Source of the DNA: Imbricaverruca yamaguchii
Taxonomy: Eukaryota > Arthropoda > Thecostraca > Neoverrucidae
Direction: 5' to 3'
Assembly (NCBI GenBank): GCA_034440575.1
Contig: JAOTOL010001397.1
Coordinates: 434,001-498,000, forward strand
Length of the DNA: 64,000 bases
Shown here one piece after another: positions 1 to 11,597 of the stretch. The number at the start of each line of letters is the position of its first letter. The first letter of the stretch is position 1. The translations under genes were made by a program, and so were the position numbers. The notes beneath the pieces were generated by a model, which was given only the letters and a program-made list of their open reading frames with translations, did no database searches and was not told the origin of the DNA.

Positions 1-866
1 TATCTTAGATTCTGACTCATGTTTCATAAAAACCTACCTCTTTGTTAATCATCCCCCACCACGATGCAATGTAGGAAAGGCTAGGTGTGTTTAGGTGGAG
101 TTAAATTATTTTAGATTGGAAGAATATCTTATGGTATTTAATGAAGTGAGCTAAAATGATCATGCTTTATATAAAATAGACATATTCCGAAACAGCCATT
201 CATTCTTGGATCATGATACGGAGCAAAATGCAGTTGTTATGACTAGCCATTTATCGGCCTTTGGTCTATTCTTCCTTATAAACTGCCACTTTAATTAATG
301 CAACTTATTTTCCACCAAGGATAATCAAGTGAGGAAAGCTTATTTATTTAAGTAGGTAACCTTTTGCAGGTAGACCACTAACGGTTAGTCAAGGCCATGA
401 ATGGTGTCACTTGGGGCACTCATACTGTCGGCATGTCTGTTTAGGATACCACGATCCTCATAGGTTATACCATGTTGTCTTATTTTGTTTCTTAGCACGA
501 TTGCATAAAATGGCTGGCTTAACGCGAATACTGGCTTGATAGCACAGCTTAAAAGAAAAGTACGCTACTTATATTAGCATTAAACATGGAGACTGGATCA
601 TTCATAAGTAAGAACCTATATTTTTCATGGAGTCTTCCGCGCAGTGGCGGAGCATATGGAAACTGCCGCTACGACTATTTCCTCTATCGGCAGCTGCGCG
701 TCGTCAAAAGCTTTCCCCTCTCATTCAAAGTTCGTCCCCATCTTTCCCTGAACGTAAAAACGTCAGCTGTTTCTTTGGAAATTGCTAATTTCCTGTCCAC
801 GCCCCAATTCCAGGAGCGCATTGACCATTCAGCTTTCCCCGAAGCCCTTCGTATCGAGACAACTGA
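1..866. other. No gene recognised
   Basis: AT-rich sequence without a long open frame or a motif I recognise. Short frames around 590-880 overlap one another on both strands and have no recognisable protein character. I see no repeat or RNA gene here. Confidence 0.5.
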
Positions 867-1000
867 CAACACGTGTCGCTGAGCTACTGAACGCACGTGG
901 CATCAACAGCACGTGGCGAGAATTGTGCCCTTGCGCTGACACGTGTCATCCTATGACCGACCCCCGGCACGTTTCATCACTAAACGCTGGCACGTGTGTA
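867..1000. promoter_or_regulatory. Cluster of five CACGTG E-boxes
   Basis: The palindromic hexamer CACGTG occurs at 870-875, 894-899, 910-915, 940-945 and 991-996, with a near match (GCACGTTT) at 967. By chance one copy per about 4 kb is expected, so five in 127 bp is a strong local enrichment. CACGTG is the core site of bHLH and bHLH-ZIP factors (Myc/Max, USF, MITF, CLOCK/CYCLE families). The flanks differ between sites, so this is not a simple tandem repeat, although a very old one cannot be excluded. No transcript start or downstream gene is recognised, so a regulatory role is inference. Confidence 0.4.
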
Positions 1001-1689
1001 TGCCACGCGTCTATTGTTCCCGACGAACCGCTAAAAATTGAGGTTTTGTGGCATGCTGCTAATCCATCGCTGTCATGGACGAGTAAAAAATGCCGGATAA
1101 AGACGCAACTTCCTTATACCGTGATACTGCCCAATATGGAAAAACAGATCACGGTCACTGTTTCAATCAGACTCATCAATTCAAACAGAGTCAATGTTCA
1201 CTGTTTCGGCCCGAGACCATCACATTACGAGACCCAGACGCTTTTAGTACACTCCCGGTATGTGAAATTATCAGTGTTTTTAGTTAGTTAGTTCGCTAGT
1301 TAGTCAGTTTCAGTTGGATAGTTCAGTCGGTTCAGTTCCATGCTAGGCTGTTGTTGGAAGAGATGAATTGCGAATTCCCGGGCAATGCGGAACTTCCCGA
1401 ACAATGGTTCGTAGTAGCCGTTAAAAAAGAACGATAGCCAGAAATCAAACCACATGCCAAAACGGTGCAAACGGAACCAACGATCACTAGCCCCTATATT
1501 ATGGACATTGTCCCCTTATTATGAAAACACTACTCGAGCATAACAACGCTTCGCAATTCCTGGTCCACAACATTTTCTTGCATTCTCGGATATCCTTGAT
1601 AACTGAGCATGTGCGCGGCGTTCTCACAAGCGACGCGGTCCCATCCCTGACAATCCAACCGGTTTCACTCGTGTTTGATGCAGCACATG

Positions 1690-2010
1690 ATGTGAGAAGT
1701 CGTCGAGTGTACGCCGCCCCCGACGGCGGTGTTGGACATGCCGTCGGGGTCGATTGGCAGCAGCAGTGTGGAGCCGGCCTGGCCGCCGGCGGCGGATGGG
1801 GCGCGCCGAGCGCGGCTCTGGCCCGCGGCTGGTTTGTGAGCGGCGGCGGGCGGCGGCGGTCGGCGGCGGCCGGCGGCGGGAGCGGGGGCGACCGGCATCT
1901 GCCGCTGCCGCAGACACCTGTCTGCGCGCCACACAATGGCGCGGGGGCAGGTGTCTGTCGGCCATTGTGCCGGCACCAGGCGCCGACCGGTGCGGCATGA
2001 ATGGTGTGGC
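1690..2010. other. GC-rich CGG/GCC island
   Basis: Very GC-rich block dominated by GGC/GCC triplets (densest 1,780-1,900) between AT-rich flanks. Open frames on both strands follow from the composition and lack stops for that reason. It could be a CpG-rich promoter or first exon, or low-complexity repeat; no splice-consistent exon or known domain is visible. Confidence 0.45.
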
Positions 2011-2490
2011 AGGCCAGGGGAGGTAATGTGCCGTACACTCGGCTCACCAGGTTGCTTAATTGGCTTATTGAGGTAATAACCAGGAGAAAAACGAAATATT
2101 TTCACACAAAAAACTTGCTGAGTAGAGCATTCTAGCAATTGACAGACCACAATCTGCACGCCTACCAGCCAAATGCTTATTCATTCCCCATCTATTCACG
2201 GTGTACAATTATAAGGAGATGTGAAGTGAGTAAGAGAAGTGCGCTGAACACACTTGTTTTGCTGCTGGGTCAAGGATGGAACACTACACCTTGGGTACTT
2301 AGCACCAGGTCCTGGCTGAGCGCCACCGATGAATACTGGCACCACTAAACTGTAGCACAGCCAACTGTTAATCATCCTCAATGCTAATTTGTGGCTTTTA
2401 ACCGCATTGAACCTCAGTCTAACTGACTATGAATCAGATCTGACAGAGGTCTCTCCAGCTTATCAAATTTAGATAAATTACCAAATGTAT

Positions 2491-2534
2491 AATCTAGATT
2501 ACCCCCCCCCCTCCTAGGGGGGGTAATCTAGATT
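2491..2534. repeat. Perfect inverted repeat (hairpin)
   Basis: An 18-nt arm at 2491-2508 (AATCTAGATTA followed by a C run) is matched by its exact complement at 2517-2534 across an 8-nt loop. It is the strongest small hairpin in the first 5 kb. It lies in otherwise featureless DNA and there is no terminator context. Confidence 0.7.
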
Positions 2535-3087
2535 CATCGGATCAGTCATCATCATCATCAATCTAGACATCAATGTGCCTACCAAGTTCCAAGACATCCG
2601 AGGTATGTCAGTGGATGTTGCCGATTTGCACTCACGGTCATCTTATTAGCTATCCATTGCAGGCTGATTTTGCATAAAGATTAACCAACTGGGTCCTGAC
2701 ATAACCAAAGGATGCAAAAATGCTACCGGATTCGCGGATAGCCGAATCGCCGCGAGTCGGCCAGCGCTTGATTAATTGCGGTGTCAAGATGAGAAGCGAT
2801 GGAGGCACACCAGGAATGTCAAGCAGTGTCAAGATCACAGTCTATTATTTCTTGTTGTGTCAAAATCAAGAGCTTACTTCACCGTCTTCATTTCAATATG
2901 GTTTCTTAAATTGGTGGAGTTGCGTTGCAGTATTTGCAGTCGCAATCTGACCGTGTCGCGCTGAGACCGGTCTTAGTTTTGGCGCAGCAGCAAAGTCGCG
3001 CTGTTCTCAGTAATTGAGTGACAGTTCTGCGGTGACACCTGTGGGAAGATGGAAGTGCGACCGACCGCACCGCTCACTTTTGGACTC

Positions 3088-4030
3088 AGCGCGCAGCGTC
3101 TGACGGACGGCAGCCTGTGTGGCGCAGGGTCTGACGGACGGCAGCGTGTGTGGCGCATTGTCTGACGGACGGCAGCGTGTGTGGCGCAGGGTCTGACGGA
3201 CGGCAGCTGTGTGGCGCAGGGCCTGACGGCGGTTGGCGGGTCTGACGAGGCAGCGTGTGTGGCGCAGGGTCTGACGGACGACAGCGTGTGTGGCGCATTG
3301 TCTGACGGACGGCAGCGTGTGTGGCGCAGGGCCTGACGGACGGCAGCGTGTGTGGCGCAGGGTCTGACGGACGGCAGCGTGTGTGGCGCAGGGTCTGACG
3401 GACGGCAGCGTGTGTGGCGCAGGGTCTGACGGACGGCAGCGTGTGTGGCGCATTGTCTGACGGACGGCAGCCTGTGTGGCGCAGGGCCTGACGGACGGCA
3501 GCGTGTGTGGAGCAGGGTCTGACGGACGGCAGCGTGTGTGGCGCAGGGTCTGACGGACGGCAGCGTGTGTGGGGCACGGTTTGACGGACGGCAGCCTGTG
3601 TGGCGCAGGGTCTGATGGACGGCAGCGTGTGTGGCGCAGGGTCTGACGAACGGCAGCGTGAGTGGCGCAGGGTCTGACGGACGACAACGTGTGTGGCGCA
3701 TTGTCTGACGGACGGCAGCGTGTGTGGCGCAGGGCCTGACGGACGGCAGCGTGTGTGGCGCAGGGTCTGACGGACGGCAGCGTGTGTGGCGCAGGGTCTG
3801 ACGGACGGCAGCGTGTGTGGGGCACGGTTTGACGGACGGCAGCCTGTGTGGCGCAGGGTCTGACGGACAGCAGCGTGTGTGACGCAGGGTCTGACGGGCG
3901 GCAGCCTGTGTGGCGCGGGGTCTGACGGACGGCAGCGTGTGTGGCGCAGGGTCTGACGGACGGCAGCGTGTGTGGGGCAGGGTTTGACGGACGGCAGCCT
4001 GTGTGGCGCAGGGTTTGACGGACGGCAGCA
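3088..4030. repeat. 31-bp minisatellite, about 30 copies
   Basis: Tandem array with a 31-bp unit containing CTGACGGACGGCAGCGTGTG followed by TGGCGCAGGGT. Most copies differ at only a few positions (GTGTGTGG/CCTGTGTGG, GCAGGG/GCATTG). Because 31 is not a multiple of 3, long open frames of repeating H-T-R-C-R-P-S peptide on the minus strand cycle through all frames and are not taken as coding. One shortened stretch (3,200-3,250) marks internal deletions. Confidence 0.9.
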
Positions 4031-4067
4031 TATGTGATGCCGGTTCAGCCTGGAAACCGTCAGCGCA

Positions 4068-4212
4068 CTTGTCGCGACTTGTCGCCATGCCCTTATCACC
4101 TCGCGACTTGTCACCATGCCCTTATCATCTCGGGACTTGTCACCATGCCCTTTTCACCTCGCGACTTGTCACCATGCCCTTATCACCTCGCGACTTGTCA
4201 CCATGCCCTTTG
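4068..4212. repeat. 29-bp minisatellite, about 5 copies
   Basis: Adjoining the 31-bp array is a second, unrelated array. Its unit of about 29 bp contains CGCGACTTGTCACCATGCCC followed by TTATCACCT. Confidence 0.85.
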
Positions 4213-4392
4213 CGTCTCCGTTGAACAGTATGTTCCAATTTCTTCTGTAGGAGCGGTGCAAACAGCTGTTGTTACCGCGCCACCAAGCCGGCGGAACTGT
4301 GAGCTGAAGGGCAGTAGGGCGTCAGAGGAGCATTCGAAGGCTTTACTTTCACTTTAACACGCAGTTTGGAACAGCCGTTTGGAGGCGCGTTC

Positions 4393-4436
4393 GATCACGG
4401 GGTGATCGGACGATCACGAGGTGATCAAGCGTGATC
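4393..4436. repeat. Paired GATCAC/GTGATC palindromes
   Basis: Two 15-bp interrupted palindromes, GATCACGGGGTGATC (4393-4407) and GATCACGAGGTGATC (4412-4426), are followed by a third half-site GTGATC (4431-4436). The centre-to-centre distance is 19 bp. It looks operator-like but could equally be a short tandem duplication. Confidence 0.5.
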
Positions 4437-4439
4437 TAT

Positions 4440-4585
4440 GTCTAGATGATTTTGAATTGACTCTTGTTTATTGACATGAGAAATAGGATTATGTATGTAG
4501 TTTTATAGAAATGTATTGACGAGAGGGCTGAAAAGCCACATTATTGTGGAGACCTTAATAAATCTGACTATGACTATGACTACCT
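4440..4585 (+). mobile_element. 3' end of a retroelement (LINE/SINE tail)
   Basis: A short AT-rich segment ends in TTAATAAATCTGACTATGAC and a (TGACTA)n hexamer tail. Short microsatellite tails of this kind typify the 3' ends of CR1/Jockey-like LINEs and dependent SINEs; the LINE at 38.8-40.2 kb ends in a comparable (TATGTC)n/(TATG)n run. No coding part remains. Confidence 0.45.
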
Positions 4586-5279
4586 ATATTTATATATTTA
4601 AAGTGTTCCGACTTGCACTCGCGATGACATATGAAGTCACATCCCTGTATCCGCCTACAAGTACGAATTATTACTACGATATACCTCCCTAAGCACAGCG
4701 TACAGACTTCGGAGCACATTTCGCTCTTCTGTCTCCTTCTCCTCACGACATTGCCAAGACCATTACATTCACAGACAGGCGTACTTGCAGTCACCGCCCT
4801 GCCGGCGATCGCAATGGCTTCTTCCCGTTACCATGGTGACGCCGTTCTGATTGGCGGTCGATGCGGCAAGGATTGCGCAGGTGGCAGAGCGCTAATAGTC
4901 GATGCGCTTTGGCTGGAAGCCGGGCCGCAGCGTCACCACCGCCTTGCCGCGTGTCTATGGGTGCTTTCAAGGAGCCAGTGGTCAAAGCTTGGACCTGTCA
5001 ACTGGTAAGTCGGCTTACTGCAGGACGCATACGCCAAGACTAAGCGTGCCTCGGTCTGTGCTTCAGTGCACAAATCCGCAGTGGTGTGCACCCGGCGGCC
5101 GCCCGTCGGCTTTACTCCCGGCCCACAAGGTAACAGATGGCTGGGGAGTAGGGGACGGCCGGGCCTTTAAAGTGCGGACAAACTATTAATGTGCTCCTAA
5201 TAGACTCAGGAGAATCGTAATAGATTTGTCGGGCGTAATGAGGGGCGCAGGATTTTGTACAGTAACAGATAGAGGGGTG

Positions 5280-5596
5280 TTGAAAGCGCATCAGCCGGGG
5301 GCGTGTCCCGGGGGGTCCGGACGAGGGGCGGCGCGGCCAGAGGTGTCGTCGGATGGGGCGCTAATCCGGGGTCTCGTTGCCGGAAGAATGGAGCGATGAG
5401 TGGCGCCATTGTCGGCACGCGTCGCCGACAACGGCCGACATGTGCGCGCGGCGGGGCGTCGGAGGCGACAGGCGGGTCCGGGCCGGGCAGGGCCGGCACG
5501 GCCTACCCACCAGTCCACGCACAAACATGTATTATTCATCAACGAGCGACTGTTTGCCGAGATGTCCTGGTGTGTGTGTGTGTGTGTGTGTGTGTC
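5280..5596. other. GC-rich island followed by a (TG)n run
   Basis: 5,280-5,530 is GC-rich with many CG dinucleotides and ends in a short (TG)n microsatellite (about 5,570-5,596). No exon or known motif is recognised. The surrounding 4,585-5,280 and 5,600-5,895 stretches hold nothing I can identify. Confidence 0.4.
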
Positions 5597-5895
5597 GGGG
5601 TACGTGTATCGGTGCATGCTTGTGGTCGAGGTGGCAGTAATTCCGTAGTCAAATTGACAGTGATGAATACCAATGATAAGCCGCTGATTTATATCGCAAA
5701 CAATAATTATAGGCGTGAGATGAAGGTTGGGGCATGGCCATAGCTTTGAAAGAAAACAGTATTAAAAGTACTGATAAAGTTAAAGTTGATTAAAAGGAGT
5801 CTAACCCCGGGGCTTAGAGTATGTTAATATTCAATGACATTGGAGGAGCTTTGGGTGACCGCATTCGAATAGCTAGAGCATTTTCAGAAGCGATA

Positions 5896-6129
<234 letters not shown>

Positions 6130-6399
6130 AGAAATCAATGCAGAGTACGACGATAGGAGCAGAGACTGGGCAATAGTATCTTTCGCGACAGTGCAGTTCA
6201 TGTAAATGGCTCAATTATAAAAGCAATATTAGTACTCTGACATTGGATTACATTTTGCATGCAGTTTGTTGTTAGCAATGTTGGAAGAAGGATGCACTAA
6301 ATTGAAGAGTCATTCTTCCATATAATTCATGATTCTGGCGAGACATTTAATGGCGTGGCATTCCAATTGTTTTAACGTATGACCTTGGCGGTTTTCTGT

Positions 6400-7830
6400 T
6401 GCCGTCAGCAGACCAGGGAAATATTGCACTGCTGCATGAGCAAGATATGACAAGACCGGAGTGCATCAATGTTTGTGGAGCCGTTATATACTGGGATGCA
6501 CACACAGACATGGATCGAGAATAGCATGGGGCAGATATGGTTATGGAGCTGGTTCGGGCAAAAGCGGAGGGTTCCCGGTGCTACGTAAATGGTCTCTAAG
6601 ACCATTGAAAGGCCTCGAGCTGTTAACAAGTATTGGCGTGTCCGACGGGTGGGGGGGAGACCACCCCTGGTGAGTCCGATGGAGCCCTCCAGGCGATCGC
6701 CTTCAGGGCCCCACAAGGAACCCTCAGGGCATAGGGGCAGATATTTAACTGATGAAAAATTAAAGGGAATATACCAGTTTGTGCGGAAAGAGCCCTTGAA
6801 CCATGAACATGTCCACCCTGAGGATTGACGAGAGCCGTGAAGACAAGAAAGAGCCCGCCCGAGAGCTTCAGCTGGAACGCCCAAGTGAGATGGAAAGAAC
6901 AGTATCGGCTGGAATTGAACCTTAACAGTTGAGGAACAAACAAGGCACTGAGAGCCCTGAGGAATAAACAGGGTACCTAGGAGCCAGATATAGCTGGGGT
7001 TATCTGAGGTTTGAAAGGGTCCCTGGTTGTTAACCAGAACCCCTAGGAGCTGACGATTGCTTGTGAAGGCCTATCTCAGAGCTGAAATTTCCCCGAGATG
7101 AGAGATAGACAGGGCTATCGAGGACTCTGATGGCCCTTAAAAGCAGGAGAGGGCCCTGAAGGGTTTACGTCTCTGAGAGTCAGAGAAGACTGAACTAGGA
7201 ATCTCTTGAGGTTGAGAGCGGACCCTAATGTGTTTCTAGCCCTTGGAGCTAGAAACACTGTCAAGCACTGGGAATGGCCCATAACAGCTGGAGAGGGTGG
7301 GCCCAAAATGGTCGCTGATCGCTATAGTGTATTTGGCTGTACTTGGATGCCCAGGTTTGAAAGGGGTCCCGATGAGAAGAACAGGGCCCGTTAGATGTAA
7401 AGAGAGCCCCCAAGGGCTAGCGTTGTTTGTGAGGAATACCGAGGGCTAGTTTCAGAGCTAGCCTTGAAAATGCGGTGGTCTGTCGAGAGCCGCTAGAAAT
7501 TGCGAGACATGTCTCGGTGCCGCAGGAGGACCCTGGAATCTAGGCAGGTATGTCGAGGACCGGGAACGAACCATGAAAGTTGGAGATTGCTCTTGGCAAA
7601 TGAGTAGGGTCTCCGAGAGCCCGATGGCACTGGACTGGGATGTCTCTGAGCTTTAGAGTGGGCACCTGACGGATCAGGGCCTTTGCGAGCTACTGGAGTC
7701 CATGAGAACTGGCAATGGGCGCCAGGAATACCGGAGACCATCCTCAGAGCTGAGATGCCCTTCAGAGTCTTGCATGGTGCCAAGGACTGAAAAGGTCAGG
7801 GTGTGATGAGGGCGGAGAGGGCCCGAGCGC
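6400..7830. repeat. Ancient degenerate GGGCCC-rich repeat tract
   Basis: The text repeats loose variants of GAG-AGGGCCC and AAGGGTCCC every few tens of bases, as in an old, heavily mutated minisatellite. A clean 10-bp hairpin (GTGTTTCTAG / CTAGAAACAC, 7230-7258) lies inside. No unit length can be fixed by eye. Confidence 0.35.
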
Positions 7831-8039
7831 CAGAGAGGTCTGCCTGTAGGTGGAAAACCCTTAATAAAGAGGAACAAAATAGGCTTACTATGATTAATAT
7901 GCAAAACAATACTAACAATTGAACCATATTTTCCGATATATATAATATGTAATGACCATTTGAAAACAACGGTGCCAGAAATTCGAAGAGTTTCAGCAAA
8001 GTGGCGGGGGCTCTAAGTAGGTAGCGGCACTCCCCAGAT

Positions 8040-8420
8040 GTTCCCGCCCCACACACACCCCCTCCATTTGCCAAGTCGCCTGAAGCGCCTGTGGTCCGGA
8101 GACATCGACGGCGACGTCAGGGGCACATGCGGCGGGCATCGGGAGGCGACGGCGGCCACGCTGTACGGGCAGCCGTCCGGCGGGCATCGGGAGGCGACGT
8201 CGGCCACGCTGTGCGGGCAGCCGTCCGGCGCTGACATGCCACCTGTGCCACTGTGCCTGATGCTGATAATGAGCAGGCGCACCATGGCCTCACACTAGCG
8301 GATCTTCTCGACGGTTCAGCCGTGCACAGGCGGCGCGTCCAGGATGCGCGGCAGCGTCGGCGTGGGCGATGGCTCCACGGTACGCCCGCCCCAGTGAGAG
8401 CCGGTGACCGGTACAGGGTT
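8040..8420. repeat. GC-rich block with a 48-bp duplication
   Basis: A unit beginning CGGGCATCGGGAGGCGAC and ending GGGCAGCCGTCCGG occurs twice in tandem (about 8,129-8,224), two mismatches apart. The surrounding block is GC-rich. 8,430-9,576 shows no gene I can recognise. Confidence 0.55.
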
Positions 8421-9576
8421 CCCTCTGCCTCTGAACGGTAGAACTTCTGGACGAGCCCTCTCTTAGTGTATATTTGCGAGTCCGGGAGCCGATCGAGCCT
8501 CGCTTTCTTGGCTAGATATGGCCACTGTTGGGCGGGGATTGTACACGCATTTCCTGCACTGCTGGTGCTGATGGTCAGTCTGTCGTTCACCGTGTCGTTT
8601 GCCGTACTCATGCCGTGCGCTGATTTGATACTGTTGCAATGTGATACTGCTCGCTCGGTAACAGTGCTGTGCGGTGTGATGAATGTGAAGTGTGAATGAT
8701 GACCTCACGGTGTGTGAAGGATGACGGTAGCCGCTTCAGCACGTCTGTAGCCGTGTAATGCATCACCAACAACTTTTCAATTTCCTTTTCATGTTCACGC
8801 TTAGAGAGCTTGATGGCAGGCCACTGGCCACACTCTTCACTGGCGAACTGAGCCACAATGACCCCGTCAAACAGACAGCTAAGGGGTCATGGCCACTGGA
8901 CCCACCAGTACAACTGGATATCAGCCATTGTTCCAAGTCACTTCCAGTTGTGTGCACCTGGTGTCGCCTTGGGGAGAAATACCTAGCAACATGTCACCAT
9001 GTCACATACCTTGCCTTTTATAAAGGCATCTGTCTAGGGCCTGTATTCATATGTCTATTCATTTTAGCATTATTAAAGACAAACTGCATATGAATAGCTA
9101 GCTCTCGTCACTCGTACCATGCGGCCTTGTTCGGGTCGCCCCGCTTCTGTGTTGTAAGTAAATGTCTAGAAAAGTAATGCTATTTGTGTGATACTGCTGC
9201 TAATAGACTCAATTACTGGATTTGTAGCACTTTTTTCTTCATAGAAACATGTCACCTTTGGGCTTTCCTCGTCGCTTTGATCTAAGTATAAGCGTTGCCA
9301 ACTAGCCACCGTTTTCTTTTCTTGGAAGCACATACCATTCCAAGGAAAAAAGTACTTCCGCTCCCAGAAATGTAATACTGTTTGTCTTGGTTGCTTTCTC
9401 CATTGAGTCTCCGTTTGATTAGGTGTGATTTTTCGCTCCACTAGGTGGGATTTCAACCATTATATGTGATGCATCCCACATAGCTAACATGTTAGAGACG
9501 GTCCTGCTATGGTGTCCTCATTTTGTTGTCTCCCTTTCATCACATTTACATAGATATCTGTATGAATCAGATTATA

Positions 9577-9890
9577 GCCACCCCGCTAGTTCAGTTGGGT
9601 AGGGCGCCGGTCTGCGCTCGTCTCCCCTGTACTGGCAACACAGGGTTCGAGTCGCTTCGCGCACTCGAATGTGGCCCCCTGCTGGAAGGGTCAGTTGGCA
9701 ACTAGTTGGATAAGGCCGGAGACGAGCTACCGGGTGGCCGTGTCGGTGCATCGACGGAATGCTAAACTTTCTGTCAAAATTCTGCAGTCCGACTGGAATC
9801 AATGGATCGGGTGGTGGGGGCAGGGTTCACGCAATAAGCTCTTCTTATCAATAGGACCCTGTTTAATAAAGTCACCCCAGCAAGAACTCG
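9577..9890 (+). mobile_element. tRNA-derived SINE, copy 1
   Basis: The 5' end has a tRNA-like head: an A-box-like TAGTTCAGTTGGGTAGGGCG near 9,587 and a B box GGGTTCGAGTC near 9,643. A shared body follows (CCGGGTGGCCGTGTCGGTGC, then ATCGGGTGGTGGGG) and a 3' end CACCCCAGCAAGAAC. The same body occurs at 23.65 kb (minus), 29.15/30.56 kb (split) and 56.75 kb (fragment), which defines a family of about 310 bp. The head retains an internal Pol III promoter, but extra bases between the boxes and the long body rule out a functional tRNA gene. Confidence 0.85.
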
Positions 9891-11597
9891 AATTAAATAT
9901 ATTTATAATAAACAAAAATATTCAGGAAATTCTCCTCAGTATGATGTCAACACAAATAGCATGTCCGTCTGTACCAGGTTTCATGTCACACGTCTCAATA
10001 TAATGCAGGGATTAATTCCGCTCCTACCTGACAACCTGAGGGGGGGGGGGAGCAAAAGGGACATTCATTCGGCTTTAACGAAGAACCTCCATGTTGTTAG
10101 AACCATCCAAACCAAATATCCACTACCTGATTTATTAACCGATCAATTTTGCACATTCTGACATCGAAACTACTTCCGTGTTAGCTCAAGTCATGGAGAT
10201 ATCACACCATAAGTAAACCCAACGAACAGAAGTGAAAATAACTATTTGCCCTGACCTGGCTTGACCATGCTCCGATACAGAGCAGACAACGTATATTTGA
10301 TTACGATGAGATGTTATATCAGTTCTGTGCTTGACTCGACTCAGAATAGCAGGAAGTAATTATTGTTCTTCGGCAGGAAGAACAACGCAGCCTTATTTGC
10401 CGTGACCTATATTGCAATACCTTAACAGGATGCAAAATAGGTAACGCAAGACTGCTAATCAGGATATTTTACTTCAGCTCTCTTTTTGTGGCATAGGTCA
10501 GAAGGGATTGAGGGTTGGATCCTGAGATAACATTTCGTGTCTTTTTTACCAGCCCCCAGGGCTGTCGTGGGTATGAAACATACCAGGAGATGCCGGGTTA
10601 ATTATTTCGCTCGCCATGTCCGAATCGTTTCACCTACGAAGCTGAAACGTGTTGATTTTTCCCAACGATGTTTTGTTCATATGTGCCTAGTCTGAACAAA
10701 GGTGACATTTTCAGGAAAACATCCGGATGATATCGTAGAGAAGTAGATTCGATTTTCATCCATTTTCTGGCTTGCATTAGGTTTCGAGCTGTTAGTTATC
10801 ACAGTGGATGGAATTGGGTTGGAGCTAGGTAGTGTTGCTCCATAAGTTCAGGAAACCGCCAGCACTGGTCTTGTAGGTGGACCGCTGTACTCCACTTCAT
10901 GCCCGGCGGCAATTGCTCACCGTTCCACAAGGCGTCGCGTTGAGAATTCATCGGTGTGCACTATGCATCACCTTGCATACAAAGGTAATATGTGGTAGCT
11001 ACAGCAAGTGGTTTGCTTCTGATACTATTCACATTTCATTATGCAGTACTTCCGGAATTCTGGTATTAATTATGCATGAGTTCGAGTGTATAACATCACA
11101 AGTAAGTTAAGGATGGGGACTACGAAAACGTGCGATTAATGGACGCCAGCTTCTGGATGAACCTTGATGGTGCTTTGTAAAAAGAATGATGGTTCATGGT
11201 GTCCATATGTGGAGACCCCGGGGTATAGTAACCGACCCTCCCCCTACTCGGAGCAAGCTTAATATTAGGCATATCACTTATGCGAAAAATTCCAGATGCA
11301 GAATTATTGTACCCACCATACCCTCCCCAAGTTTGAGAAGAAGCTTCGACCACCGGCATCACATACGGTGTGTAGCAGTAATGTTCCTTCGGCGGTGATG
11401 TGAACGTAGTGATGTCTGGAGCAGTAAGTAATTTGAAGATAACATCGCATGAAAGTAGTGTCAGGAGAAGCATTGATACGAATAAACGAATACGAATCCA
11501 GCATTGTGGATTGAATTAGAAGTGATATCTGGAGAAGTGAGGTATGTAGCAGCGATGTAGCGTGCCAGTAATGCCCGAGCAATTGTGACGGTAGCAG
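9891..11597. other. No gene recognised
   Basis: Mixed-composition DNA with only short open frames, a G run near 10,040 and no motif I can name. Confidence 0.45.

Noticed and set aside
2973..4117. Overlapping minus-strand frames of 272-371 codons (HTRCRPSDPAP repeats)
   Set aside because: Product of the 31-bp minisatellite; the same peptide text appears in all frames and there is no unique domain.
9577..9660. tRNA gene
   Set aside because: A and B boxes are present, but the spacing is too long, no cloverleaf closes, and the head is shared with the 310-bp SINE family.
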